DNA of 64,000 bases, from positions 220,898 through 284,897 of the forward strand of contig NMRA01000314.1 in assembly GCA_002633005.1 (NCBI GenBank). Direction: 5' to 3'. The notes beneath the pieces were generated by a model. That model was not told the DNA's origin. It saw only the letters and a list, made by a program, of their open reading frames with translations, and did not search any database. The DNA is from Phoronis australis (Eukaryota > Phoronida > Phoronidae). Within the stretch, counting starts at the first letter, position 1. The number at the start of each line of letters is the position of its first letter. Made by a program: the position numbers and the translations under genes. Positions 34,740 through 46,580 of the stretch are shown here, in pieces.

Positions 34740-35410
34740 AAATTTCACCACTAGGTGGAACTGCAAGTAGTTGTTAGATGACAACTAATTCCCATTCTGT
34801 CTGTGACCATTGTTACATTCACCATCAGACGTACCAGCAAGTGGTTGTTAGATAGCAACCAACCAACTTACTCTGCGTCTCAGATTGGTATGCATTTCAC
34901 CACTAGGTGGAGCTGCTAGAGGTTGTTAAATGACAACCAACCAACTCATTTTGTGTCTCGGATTGGTATATATTAATTTTACCACTAGGTGGAACAGCTA
35001 TTGGTTGTTACATGGCAACCAACCAACTCACTCTGTGTCTCCGATTGGTATACATTTCACCACTAGGTGGAGCTGCTATTGGTTGCTAGCAGAGGCGGAT
35101 CCAGGATTTTGAGTTAGGAGGGGGCCAGGGCACAGGATTAACCAGAATTTCGATATATGCGCGTGCCCTGCCGAAAATGCAGGGGTCTCGATTCTTTGCG
35201 TTTGCAGACCTTATTACTAAAAACAAACGGTAAACGGGGTTTGTTCAAGGCCTATGCATTGTTGATTTAATCCTCCCCGGGCATCCCTGGATGCGCGCAC
35301 CCGAACAGCCAAATGTGGAGCAGCTGTTGGTTGTTAGATGATAACCAACTAATTGGCTATTGTCCATGCTGGTCATGCTACATTTCACCACCAGATGGAG
35401 TTGCTATTGG
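34740..35410 (+). repeat. Tandem array, about 78 bp unit, with CTCF-core-like word and GGTTGTTA/TGGCAACC palindrome
   Basis: About six copies. Each has CACCACTAGGTGGAGCTGC (core at 34748, 34900, 34982, 35060 and, as CCACCAGATGG, 35388), an imperfect palindrome such as GGTTGTTACATGGCAACC (34843, 34921, 35003, 35329), then CCAACTCACTCTGTGTCTC and ATTGGTATACATTT. The second unit is degenerate. The array is split by a MITE-like element at 35090-35302 and ends about 170 bases before the RNF41 start codon. Confidence 0.9.
35090..35302 (+). mobile_element. MITE-like element, family A, copy 5 with hAT-like left end
   Basis: Begins CAGAGGCGGATCCAGGATTT, a typical hAT-type terminus, and ends CTGGATGCGCGCACCC. 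The interior carries family A blocks (GCAGGGGTCTCGATTCTTTG, GCAGACCTTATTACTAAA, AAACGGGG). This copy suggests that the shorter family A copies lack an outer end. It interrupts the 78-bp array upstream of RNF41. Confidence 0.65.
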
Positions 35411-35578
35411 CTGCTTCTTACTTTTTTCCAGATCTCAGACTGGGTGTCTCTAAATTTTTACCTGGTATGTTTTGATGTTAGCCAACAAATATGCTTCATT
35501 TGTCTAATTCAAGTGTCGTATTTTCCTCAGCGTTTGTTCCTGTTCGTTTGGCAGCTGATTGGCTGGACCCAGCACACT

Positions 35579-38500
35579 ATGGGATTTGAGGTGAATCGTT
35601 TCCAAGGTGATGTTGACGAAGAGTTACTCTGCCCCATCTGTAGTGGTGTATTTGAAGAACCAGTCCAGGTACTGTGCTGTTTAGTTTCAGTTTTCCTAAT
35701 TTTTTGTCAAGTGTGGAAGCTATTCCTTAGCCATATTTCTAAATTCCACTGACAACAAATTGGTCAAGAGGTTTGTGGCTGGAATTTAGAGGTGCGTCCA
35801 TGTAATCTGTTTCCACCCCCTGGGTTGGCTTTAGCAGTTGATCGCATTTGCCTATGCAGTTGTGATTTGTTTTACAGTAATTGTTTTTTAGCATTCTAAG
35901 TGTTTTGCTGTTTGTGCTGTTTTCTTTTTGTCAATGCCCATGATGGCATGAGCGTCCCCTATCAATTCCCACATACTGCATGCATTTCTTCCTCATTTGC
36001 TGAGTTAGAAGATCGCATTCATTGATTAACCTTGTTTTTGAAATTGAGGGCAGCTAACCCACTTGTGACTTGAGCCAGACTGGTTTTTCAAATTTTTGAC
36101 ATCTGCATTACAACTCACATGAGAGAAGGCATTGTGGCCTAGTGTGGTAGGCGCCCGCTTTCTTTACTCGAGGTTGTGGGTTTGAGTTTCGCTGAGCCAC
36201 ACTGCTACACCCTTGAGTCAGGTTTCTAGCTCCTCAGTTTGGTTTTAACTATATATTAAAACATAAAAATGATTTCAGGTGATCAGTGCAATGGGCCCAC
36301 ATGCGTGGCCTGCGCACGTCTGGTACAACGTGTACCAGACTACCTGCAATTATTTTTTATACAACTCTAATGTCATTAGCATCCTTGTTACATCACAGCC
36401 TACAACTAAATGTATTGCAGGCAATAGCATCCTTGTTATATCACAGCATACAACTAAATGTATTGAAGGCATTAGCATCCTGGTTACATCCACAGGCGTC
36501 CTCAGCTTCTGATCGTCCCCAATACAGTAAACTAGTGTATTGGGGACGATCAGAAGCTGAGGACGCCTGTGGTTACATCAGTGTATACAACTAAATGTAT
36601 TGCAGGCTCCTCAGTGTGAGCATGCCTTCTGCAAGGAGTGTATCCATGAGTGGTTGACACGACAACCCACGTGCCCAGTTGATCGCCAGACAATCACACC
36701 CAACCAGTTAAAGCCAGTCCCTCGCATCCTCCGCAACCTATTGTGTCGTCTCTACCTGGCCTGCGATAACGCCTCCTATGGGTGTACAGCCATCATCAAG
36801 TTAGATCTTTTACCACAACATTTACAGGTAAGTGAAGATTAATAGATTAATAGTGGGCGACCAGTGGGAACGCCGCCTAACCACATAGGTTTAGGCAAAG
36901 AATCTTGTGTCACTATGAAAAATGGCGGTGACCACATGGAAGCTGTCATTGCAGTTTTGCTAGGTTAACAAAAGCATTACTACATATACTTCCAAAATTC
37001 CCTCAAACGGGGAAAATTAATCCTCCTTTGTGACAGTGGGCCTGTAGAAGGTCTCAAAGCAATGCATCAAACTTTTTGTTGCAGTTTGTCATAAATTTCA
37101 AACATGGCATTTGTAAGAGCCCTGTAACCTTCAGTAACTATTTTGAGCAGATTGAAAAATGGCTGTCCGATAGTTGAAAGTTCTTCTCGCTTCGATTTTT
37201 CCTTTCAAAGTTTCAGTCACAGCATAAAACGTTTGTCGTCGCCAGCCACCTAAAACATTTGTATGCATTGGTTCGCGTTAAAAGCAACCTAATCAGACAT
37301 TGTTGAAATTGTTTTTTTGTGAAAAATTGATCATCATGATCAACATGACTAGATAGCCATATATTTGAGTCCAGCACCTTAACCACTACACCACGGAGTC
37401 ATCCATTTACTTAGAGGGCATTTTATTATACTTAAACCTTCCTAAGTAGACTGAGCCAGGTGTCACTTGGTTGTTTGCGTGGCTGACTGAAAAGTCATGA
37501 AAATATTGCATCAGCAGCTTTTTCTGATGAATTTTGTAAACTGCCATGTCTATTTTCAGACTCTGTTGATGCAAAATACATTGCCTGATACTTGAGAAAT
37601 ATGACAAACGCCAAAATCGCCAATGTCCTAATCTTAGCAACCAAGAAAATTCAATTTTGTCTTGAATTTTGGTGTCCCAACTTTTAGAGACTGTCGCAAA
37701 TTGGAGAACTTTTTTCTGTAAGCAATGCGACAATCTGGACTGTTGTGTTATAGGAGTGTGAACACAACCCCAAAAAGCCAGTGATGTGCGACCAAGGCTG
37801 TGGAATGGTCATTCCCAAGGATGAGTTCAAGGTAATTATTGTGATGCTTGTTGTAGTCTTGATTCTGTAGGATTAAATTACAACAAAATTACCTAAAGGA
37901 ATGACAATATCCGATTGTTTTGTCCAACTGTGTTATGGGTAGTGAAACAAAAAAGCTGTAATGCAGAAGTTTCAAGTAGACAATAGCGCCATCTCTTTTA
38001 CAAACAAGAAACAAAATAACTAGAAAAAAGAGAATCTTCATTAATCTTCTGAACAGCATTAATTTTGACAATTGACAGTTGTTACGGGAACAAATGTGAT
38101 GATCAGTATTCTTTGTCAATAACATCGATAACATCCTTGTTTACTGTATGCTAGAGTACATCAAAGAAGAAATACACAAACGTGTTATTGTTATCACCTG
38201 TCTGTCTGTGCTCGATAATCAGTCCATCGCAGGACCACAAACGTGTGCTTGAACAAGTTTTTCAACTAGGTCTTTGTAATTTGGCCATAGTTTTACTGTA
38301 TTTTTGGCAACGTACCTAGCTAGTATCTCCCAAATATTGAGTAAGCTTTGCATTGCAGGACCACAACTGTGTGCGTGAACTTCGCCAGCTTGTTCAACAA
38401 CAACAGTGTAAGATGGCGGAGATGCAGGCCGAACTCTGCGATCACAAGTTGGCACTCAACGAACAGAAACGAGAAATACAATTACTCAAGGTAAGGATGG

Positions 38501-41037
38501 GCCAAAAGATTATCCTCTTTCCCATTTGTTTTCGTCAGTTATGGCTGGCTAGGTATCAAGGACAACGAAAGAAAAACAACGTCCTGATATCATAAGTCAT
38601 GGATTCTGTGGGCACAAGCCCGAGTCCCTTGAAAGCAGTTTTAGAGGACCTGTACAAGTTCCTTGAATAGGAGATTAGGTCTGTGTGATGCTACTTGCAC
38701 ACTTCGCTTTCTCTTTAATCTTCAGAATTAGTTTTGCGGTTCGATGGGTATGTGGATTTTTGCAGGGTTGTAAGGTAGTGTCACTTTAAGCTGTGTCGGT
38801 ATTTGCAGTTAGAAATGGAACGTAAGCCTTTGTTATTGATAACACTGTGGATGGTGACTTGGTAATCGTTTGCCCCAGTTGTTGATCTACGAAGGTCTTT
38901 GTGTTCTTTTACATTACCGGGGTTTGGTTGGAGGCGAAGTCGACTATTGACCTGGACAAGTCATTCTAAGCAGCTTATATTGTCAGCTGCGAGGAGAAAA
39001 GGGGAATTGTCTGTCTTAGAACCGTAGACAAGTCTTTGTCTTTTATTAACTGTCTGGTGTAATTGTAATATCTTTTGATGTATAGGAATGGATGAGAGCC
39101 ATGAGAAATCAAAGTCCTCGTGTGAGGGAGATACAGACTGAGATGGAGAATGGAGACGTGGTTAGGTAGGACGGGAAATGTGGGGCTGGTGGGTGATATC
39201 AGTAGCGTGGGTGCCGTGACTTGGAAAAGATTGGGCAAGTGGGTGATTTGTGTTTGGGACGAGTGCTGGGATATAGGAAGGACTGGGAACTGGGTTATAC
39301 GTGTTGGACAAGAGATGAGATGTGGGACACTTTGAGTGGTTATGTGGGATTGACTTTAGGTTAAAGGGTCGGAAATATGGACGGTATGTGTGAGTGGAGG
39401 TCAGATGGTTGTGTGGGAAATATGTGGGAACTAGCTGATATCCTTGTTGTAAGCAAGGCTGCTGAGTTGTGTGTGACTTGGTGCTTGATCTAGGGATCAC
39501 TTTTGATCTTGTGATCTTTTTTTGTTGTTGTTGGTGTCAGAGCGTTCAAGTGTGACTACTCTGTTTATATCACTTCATCTCCACGGTAACCACTCATTAA
39601 AGCTGCTACAAATGTCGTTCTGGTGTCAAAGATAACTTTCTTGACAGACGTACTTTGCTCTTTCAAAGCAACGTAAATGTTTTCTTATCCCTTGCTTGAA
39701 TTGAAATTAGTTGCGACAAACAGCGTAACTTCTTATGACGGCCATACTATTTCATTGTTTGATATAAGCTAACATGACAGTCAACGCCACTGAGGCTGGT
39801 CAGAAGCAGTAATAAACTGACATCTGTTGTTGAGCCAGTAAGTTATTTCTAATCTGAATAATGAACTAGGTTAGACCAGTCGATAACTTAAACCATTTTT
39901 TACAACTTGAGTGTGTTTATTGCCTGTTTGGTTGAGTATCAGCTTTACAGCCTGTCTGTGTCAGACATTGGAGATTAATGATTATCAGTGCTAAGTCAGT
40001 CGCCTAATGGTTACTAACCTTCCCCTGCTGCCATCTTTAGGTGGGTGTCGTCACTACAACCGGCCCGTGTTACACGTTGGGGAGGCATGATCTCCACACC
40101 TGATGCTGTACTACAGGCAGTTATCAAGAGGTCACTTATTGACAGTGGCTGTCCTGGACATATTGTCAATGAACTGATGGAGAACGCGCATGAAAGACGT
40201 TGGCCTCCCGGTCTAAGTACGCTGGAGACACGCCAGCTCAACAGGAGGCAGTATGAGAACTACGTGACTAAGAGAATTCCGGGTAAGTCACATGACAGTT
40301 GTGGTCAGCGACACTTGGTGGCAGTGGTGACACTCGTGTAAGATTAGTCTTAATTTTCCACCATGTTCCCTTTACTAAAGTTTTCCTCTGTTCACACCTA
40401 TTGACAAATCATATAATCAGAACTTGGATTTTGTAGCGCATGTGCAAGTTTGTTATTCACTCTTATGGCAAAGTGATGCTGATAAATTACTCTTGGATTT
40501 TCTGTTTGTGTTATGTATTGCTATTCAACTGTTCCCACATGGAAAACAGCCTGATAGTTTTACAATTTTGAGTGTGCTTCACTTCAGTATTTCCCAAATT
40601 TTCAAAGATTTCGAGGTTATGATAACATTTCCTCAGTTTAGAACATAAATGGGGGAATAATGAAATTTTATTTTATTGAAAGTTTCAAGATGGTAAAACA
40701 AGGAGAAAACTTGCTTGTTCTGGATTGTGCGACTATCAGCGACGTTGTTAACAATATCAATTTTGGCAATTATCCTTGTTAGGCACTGCCACAAAAACTC
40801 CCCTTATTGGTACTCAACCAATTTGCTTGCAAGTGGCATTTGGATTTGCATTCATGTTAGTGCAGGCATGCGCGTTTTAGTGAGGGCCTGGTGTTGAATG
40901 AGATGTTGTTATGGTATTCATTTTGTGTTACAGGCAAGCAGGCTGTTGTGGTGATGGCCTGTGAGAACCAGCACATGGCTGATGAACTGCTTGTGGAACC
41001 AGGCCTTGTTATGATATTCGCACACGGAGTCGAGTAG
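35579..41037 (+). CDS. RNF41: RNF41/NRDP1 RING E3 ubiquitin ligase
   Basis: Seven exons: 35579-35668, 36606-36827, 37754-37831, 38359-38490, 39086-39165, 40041-40282 and 40934-41037. They give 315 aa; human RNF41 has 317. The start MGFEVNRFQGDVDEELLCP matches the human N-terminus. The RING finger spans about residues 18-57 (CPIC, CEHAFC, CPVD). A Cys/His-rich zinc region follows (CDNASYGC, CEHNPKKPVMCDQGCG), then a coiled coil (residues 131-180, RQLVQQQQ to KREIQLLK). The C-terminal USP8-binding domain contains ARVTRWGGMISTPD, ETRQLNRRQYENYV and VVVMACENQHM, ending MIFAHGVE. By family it ubiquitinates ErbB3-type receptors and apoptosis regulators and is stabilised by USP8. The region joining coiled coil and C-terminal domain (exon 5) is shorter and diverged. 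All phases close. Confidence 0.96.
36124..36200 (+). mobile_element. tRNA-derived SINE head (fragment)
   Basis: A-box-like TGGCCTAGTGTGG at 36135-36147 and B-box-like GGGTTTGAGTTTC at 36178-36190, spaced like a tRNA promoter with a short deletion. In RNF41 intron 1. No full cloverleaf. Confidence 0.55.
36372..36605 (+). repeat. Tandem repeat, about 47 bp unit, three copies ending at the RNF41 exon 2 acceptor
   Basis: Units contain TTAGCATCCTTGTTACATCA and ACAACTAAATGTATTGCAG. The last unit's TGTATTGCAG is the actual splice acceptor of exon 2. The first unit ends in the same TGTATTGCAG, the second in TGTATTGAAG. The third unit is split by an 81-bp fold-back element. Confidence 0.9.
36491..36571. 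mobile_element. Perfect fold-back transposon, 36-bp arms, 8-bp target duplication
   Basis: Arms 36491-36526 and 36536-36571 are exact reverse complements, beginning CACAGGCGTCCTCAGC and separated by nine bases. The 8-mer GTTACATC flanks both sides (36483-36490 and 36572-36579), while the equivalent position in the neighbouring repeat unit has a single copy. An 8-bp duplication and CA-starting termini suggest a hAT-type transposase acting in trans. It lies 34 bases upstream of RNF41 exon 2. Confidence 0.88.
37355..37402 (-). mobile_element. tRNA-derived fragment (minus strand)
   Basis: The minus strand reads GACTCCGTGGTGTAGTGGTT then AAGGTGCTGGACTCAAAT: a tRNA 5' half with A box and anticodon-arm-like sequence, without a B box. 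A SINE remnant in RNF41 intron 2. Confidence 0.5.
38227..38270 (+). pseudogene. Degenerate duplicate of the start of RNF41 exon 4 with its acceptor
   Basis: CATCGCAGGACCACAAACGT and what follows resemble CATTGCAGGACCACAACTGT at 38351, the acceptor and first codons of exon 4, about 125 bases upstream. In the same frame it reads DHKRVLEQVFQL instead of DHNCVRELRQLVQ, and it ends at a possible donor (CTAG then GTCTTT). It is either a pseudo-exon or a minor alternative exon; the missing coiled-coil length makes the latter unlikely. Confidence 0.6.
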
Positions 41038-41755
41038 GCGGGTCCACCTGGTGGTCATGTGAAGAGTGAAGTGCAGGTATCACTGTGGTAACTCTCACTT
41101 GTATACGTCGTGTTCACGCGATTGAGATTACGGAGGAATACAATGCAATTTCATGTTTATGATGAAAGTTGTTTCATTCAGTGAATGATATACTCTCGTC
41201 ATTTTGAAGCACGTCGAAAAAAGTTTATTTTTACAAAGAAATTGTGTTTTGAAAAAGGCTTTAATGGTTTTCTGTTGCAATGTGTCATCCTGGCACCTGC
41301 AGTACTTTCTATGGCAGATAGTTGTGGTGTAATGAAGCCTTTTTAATGTCACAATGTAAGTCCTAAATGCTCACAAACTGACAGCAGCTCACATACACGT
41401 TGTCAGACAGTGATTACTCTGTCACAGTTAAATAAATCTACGGTTGCCAGTGTTGTTCTTGATTGAAATTAGTGTTCTTGGGGACTTAATAAATTAATGT
41501 CTGTAGATAACTGTTATGTAATTAATGAAGCATGCTGTTTTTTGCTGTTTCAGTATTGGCTGTTGTTTGTACCAAGAACTGTGATAAAGATTGCATTGAA
41601 GACTCATGCCAAACCATGTGTGTAATATCCACACCAAATCTCATGGCGACTCCAGTACACAAGGACATATGGACGTTTACTGTGTACTGAGCAACCTTAT
41701 TCGAATAGGAATAGTTTTCAGTTGGTGCTATTTACCTCGTACAACACAACTTCTA

Positions 41756-41785
41756 CGATGATGATGATGATGATGATGATGATGA
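41756..41785 (+). repeat. (GAT)n microsatellite
   Basis: About nine to ten uninterrupted GAT units downstream of RNF41. Confidence 0.95.
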
Positions 41786-43057
41786 GGCTGTGTCGTTGTC
41801 ATAGCGATACAATTGTCACATTTACATCTGTTATCCTTTGTTGCGATATTATTTAGGTTTCAACATTTACACCATTCCTGTGTTGGGGTATTGTTCAACA
41901 AGCATCAACACAATTAGTTAAACAGACGAACACCAGGTGGCTGCAGTGAGCCAGACACCATTTTATCAAAAATCCTACACCCCCGCAATTACCAGCGTAT
42001 CTTAGATTTTTACTGTGACCCAAATTCACAAAAATTCTGAAGTTGGTCATTTGTTCAGTGCAGACTGCTTACTGTAGAACTGGTGTTACTTTAATTAATA
42101 TCTAATGTTTGATTCAAATTTGAAAACTCCTTAAAACGTTTGCTAAACCAAGCATGTGTGACTAACACTTTTGGAGAGTAACACGACCACCCACCGTGAA
42201 CGAACAGCATATTAGCAGGGGAGACAATGAAGATTGGTTTACATCACAAAAACAGGGTTCACTATCCTTTTGAGAAGACAGTTGTGTCTTGTCGGCCTTT
42301 TTACAGGTTGATTGGGAAGTTGACTGCGGCACTATAAGTAGTGAAACGTCTGGTTCAGTTATCATTATTCATTGACCAGTTGGCACTTTCAATGTTGCTG
42401 GCTGGATTAACAACAGGAGACTGACAACCAGGTCGTGTGTATGTGTGTTTTGAGTAGCGTATTCCAGTTAAATCTAGGAGTTATGTAGGTGCTAGCGGTG
42501 CGGGTAAAATTTATATATGTTCCCGTGACTGCTTTCTGGGCGTACACTGTCTAAATGGATATCCGTTGTCATGTTTCACAAATGAAATGACTAATGAAAG
42601 GACTTGAACATGGATGATAGATGTAAAGTTGACAAACAATGTTCTTAGTGGCTGTGTTGACTACGTTAATCAAAGGGAACATGCTTTTTATGGTGAATTG
42701 CCTGTGACATATAATGTATTCTAATGAGTGAGAGCCTGAAGCTGTGTTCAGATGGTCGGTTCACACGGTTTTAATTCCCCTGGGACATTTTGCCCCCCTG
42801 AACCGCTGAATGTTTGCACAACAAACCTGCCTCAAAGTGCCGATGATTTGAAATGTCTGCTTGTGTAGTGAGATTATTTGTGCTAGTTTGATTTAAGATG
42901 TGCAAGGGCATGGCTGAGTATAAGCCCACCTCAACTCAATTAACTCAACTTAATTAAACCAACCTGTTCTCTTTCTTGCATCCTGCTGTTTGGTGGGCTA
43001 GGCTCAAGCTGTCTCAAAAAACAACTACCAACTTATGTGAAGCACAATCCACACATT

Positions 43058-43168
43058 TGTAGAAGCCTACCCCTGGACCTAAACAGTACTTGTTTGTAGA
43101 AGCCCCTGGGACTAAGCAATACTTGCTTGTAGAAGCCCTTGGGACTAAGCAGTACTTGTTTGTGAAAG
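43058..43168 (+). repeat. Tandem repeat, about 45 bp unit, 2-3 copies
   Basis: Units built on TTGTAGAAGCCC and GGGACTAAGCAGTACTTG, diverged by small indels. Confidence 0.85.
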
Positions 43169-46100
43169 CTTCTGCCCCTGCCATGTGCATGACCACACCT
43201 TGGTTTTTGGAGCTCCGAATCAACACCAACAGATACCATATACAGTTGTGCTAGTGTAAATAGGTTGATGTCTCCGCTGCCACTGTGGAGTTGTTAGCCC
43301 CATGGTGCCTCCTGGTGTGTTTTGTCTGAATCACATTCATGAACAAGCAGCTGCCTGTACGATAATTGTGTTACAGTAGGAGTGTGTGTACTTGACTACT
43401 GTATACACTAGTCTGAATGGGCTTTTGGTAGTCCTTTTAAAAATATGGCCTGAACTCCAGTAATTATGTTACTTGTAATGTCCCTCATTAAACCTTTGTC
43501 ATTCCATTTCGTCTTTTGCACAATGATGTTATGGCCTAAAACTGATATGTGCTTTCATTTTTTGGTGAGTTTCGATATCCAGTTAGATCCGTCTTGAGTG
43601 TCAGTCTGTTTCAGTTTTGCAAGATACCACAACCTTTCTAGGTCAGAGGTAATTGTTTTATGAAATGTGGCTGGGTTAACACTTACTATTGATATGAATT
43701 TAAATTCATTAAATGTGTAGAAAGACCATGTTAAGACTGTATCGGTTGTATTTCTCCATTTAGCTGGCTAAAAAATGAAATGTTGAATGATTCTTGACTG
43801 CAGCACTTTCGGTTTAGCTCCCTCATCGGATCTTGAATTGTTGCCAGGAAACGTGTACATGTAGCAATATTTAAATTCCCAATTTTAAGGTAGGTCAATC
43901 CCAATGAACTTCGAAGGATGATCTCGAGTCGTAAGATGGCGTACAAGGTCAAATTCGATTTTTGTTTCGTAGCCAGTTTAACAGGGCGAACTGCAGCTTT
44001 AATGGTCTGCCGTAAACTTATTGTTTTGTTGTAAATGTTTATTATAATAAAAAGGTAGAGTTTCTCATACAAATTTACTTTGGCATTGCATCAGCACACA
44101 CAATGGGCTGGTGTATGTGTTTTTCATATCTACGCGGGTAATTTTGGTTGATTATAGGTCGTCAGTTTTTTACATGAATTCATGTGAAGGGTATGATGTG
44201 ATTTTTCCCAAAAGGTTTTTCAACAATCTTGAAAATTTATGTCAACTGACTCATCATATGGCAGTGACAAAATATCAAGTGGTTAACCAGGACTGATCAT
44301 CAGACTGAACCGTGATGTCACCTCAACTTGCATCGCTATCAATCATTCTTTACTTTTACTAAGTTCAGATTAAACTGTCGACTCTTTCTGCAACTTTTGG
44401 AAGATTGATCTAAAAACACACAGAATTTAAGCCTGAATGAGATTTAACTCGAGGGCCTTTTCAAACCATGGCAGATCAGATATTACAACAGAAAACAGAA
44501 CAATTGGACAGGTTAATAAGGAGGCCTTGCATCATTTTCTCAATACACATAAGCACTTTCATTTGTTTTGATACGCATAGTTAGGGGCAGAATAGAGGTA
44601 AAAATTGTCAACAATAGTTGGAAATTGATCTATCACCAGGATTTTTTGTGACGGCTGAACTGACCACTCAGAACTCATCATTCTAGACACCTTTGTTTCC
44701 AAGCCGCCATTTTACCCAACAAACAACATGTTTCCAGGTAAAACTTGTTTGTTAGTAGACATTACATAAGGGGCGGAGCTTGCGATTGGTGAATTGCCAG
44801 GAAGATGCTAGCTTGTCACAGCCAGCTTTAATAGGTGGAGTTCAGACTGCAATAACATCGCAAGAGGAATTGAGCTCAACTCAAAGGAGATGCAATCGCA
44901 CAGAAATCTGGACTGTAGCTATGTTGTCTTTGAAATGCCAAGTCAAGTTATGGTGTAAAAATCAACAAGACAAAATGAATATAGACGAGAAATTCATTAT
45001 ATTTGAAATAAGATGAAACTTGACACAGATTGCACACTCAAGCTAAAGTTGACATAATATGACATATTAAACAAGTTCCATTTGAGAGTCGTTGCAGAGA
45101 GCAGTTGGTGAGAAAGGAACAACATGACCACACAATCATGTAAAGGTTAAGTACAACTGACTTCATAAAAATATACTGGAGTAGAAATAAAAGTACTGGA
45201 TAGTTTGAGAACGGGTATCTGTTTCATGATAAGTGACTTCGGATTTGAAACAGATATTTAGTCTTGTGATCACAATAGCGCATAACAGTCCAGAAATAAT
45301 TTATAGAAATTATCTCAGTAACTACCAGTTGCGTGTACATTCTCAGAGACTTGGTATTTTTGCTCAAACGAGATTTAATATTTTTCAGTTATATCGAGTG
45401 TAAGACCAATTTCTAACTAAAGACGAGTCACTTTTCATGAAAGAGACACCAGATCTTGAAATGGTGTACTTTGCTAGATAGGGTTCCACTCCGCACCAAC
45501 TTCAGCTGGAGCACTCAACAAATGGAAATGGCAAATAGTTAAATAACATGATCAAAATATCCTGGCACATGCATTTGATTGACACATGTCGCCACGGTAA
45601 CACATTCACTCGTGTATGAGCGGACAATTTATATATACACACAAGAATAAAACAATAAGTTACTACCAAAGTGCCATACCAATCATTTGGCTGAGGCACA
45701 AAGTCGCTAACATTGTGTGATTTCCCAAAAGAGCAAAAACAGCCAACGTGTCTTGCCAAGATGCTGTTTAATCAACTCATTCAAAGGGGGTGCAAAACAC
45801 CCACTGGCACATACCAGCACAAGAACTGCTGTTAAACAAAAAGCCAACCGGGCTTCAAACACGCCAAGATAAAAAAATTCCAATTGAGCGGTGCATGCCA
45901 ACTAACTTTCCAGTTAACAAGACATGACGAAAGGGAAGTTCAGAGACAGCGGGTAACTGAAAACACCAGACTATCACCAGACACAGGTGGAAACACTGAA
46001 CACAAGATGGCACCACTAAACAGATATGCTAAGTGGAAACAGTGATGAAAACACCTTACAAACACTGTACTATGACTGGATAAGACATACACAGCTGTAC

Positions 46101-46508
46101 AAGACAGGTGTGTACAACACTATGGGCAACGTGTCTACTGGTAACCTTGACAACACCAACTGTACACGTATTTACAGTTTACACCCACATATCCAGTTTC
46201 AAAGGGACCACACATTTACAGGTAAATCTGATTAAGAGGTAAGCGGGTTCACAATCACATTGTCATCATTTGAAACTATTTTTGGTGTTTGTTTAAGACA
46301 TCGCACATGTCTGGCCCCATGGCCACAAAATCAGTGTCTCCCTAACGTGAGGTTATCTCGTCTTTGCTTCTACTTGTACCCGAGTCAAGCCACCAAGTGA
46401 ACATGACTGTAAGTTTTCCCTGCTTTACAATAAATACAACAGCTGCTAGGAGATTCCTTTTGTTTCTTAGTTACACTAACTTTAAATTCAGGTCAAATTT
46501 TTGTAAAA

Positions 46509-46580
46509 TACATCCAAGAATGCATACATCCCAGAATACATACATCCAAGAATGTGTACATCCAAGATTGCATACATCCC
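46509..46580 (+). repeat. Minisatellite, about 17 bp unit, 4-5 copies
   Basis: Repeated ATACATCCAAGAATGCA-type units with point changes. Confidence 0.9.

Noticed and set aside
39162-39500. Minus-strand ORF of 112 codons, rich in Pro, His and Thr
   Set aside because: It is opposite a G-rich low-complexity stretch (TGTGGGA/GACTGGGA words) in RNF41 intron 5; its composition explains the open frame.
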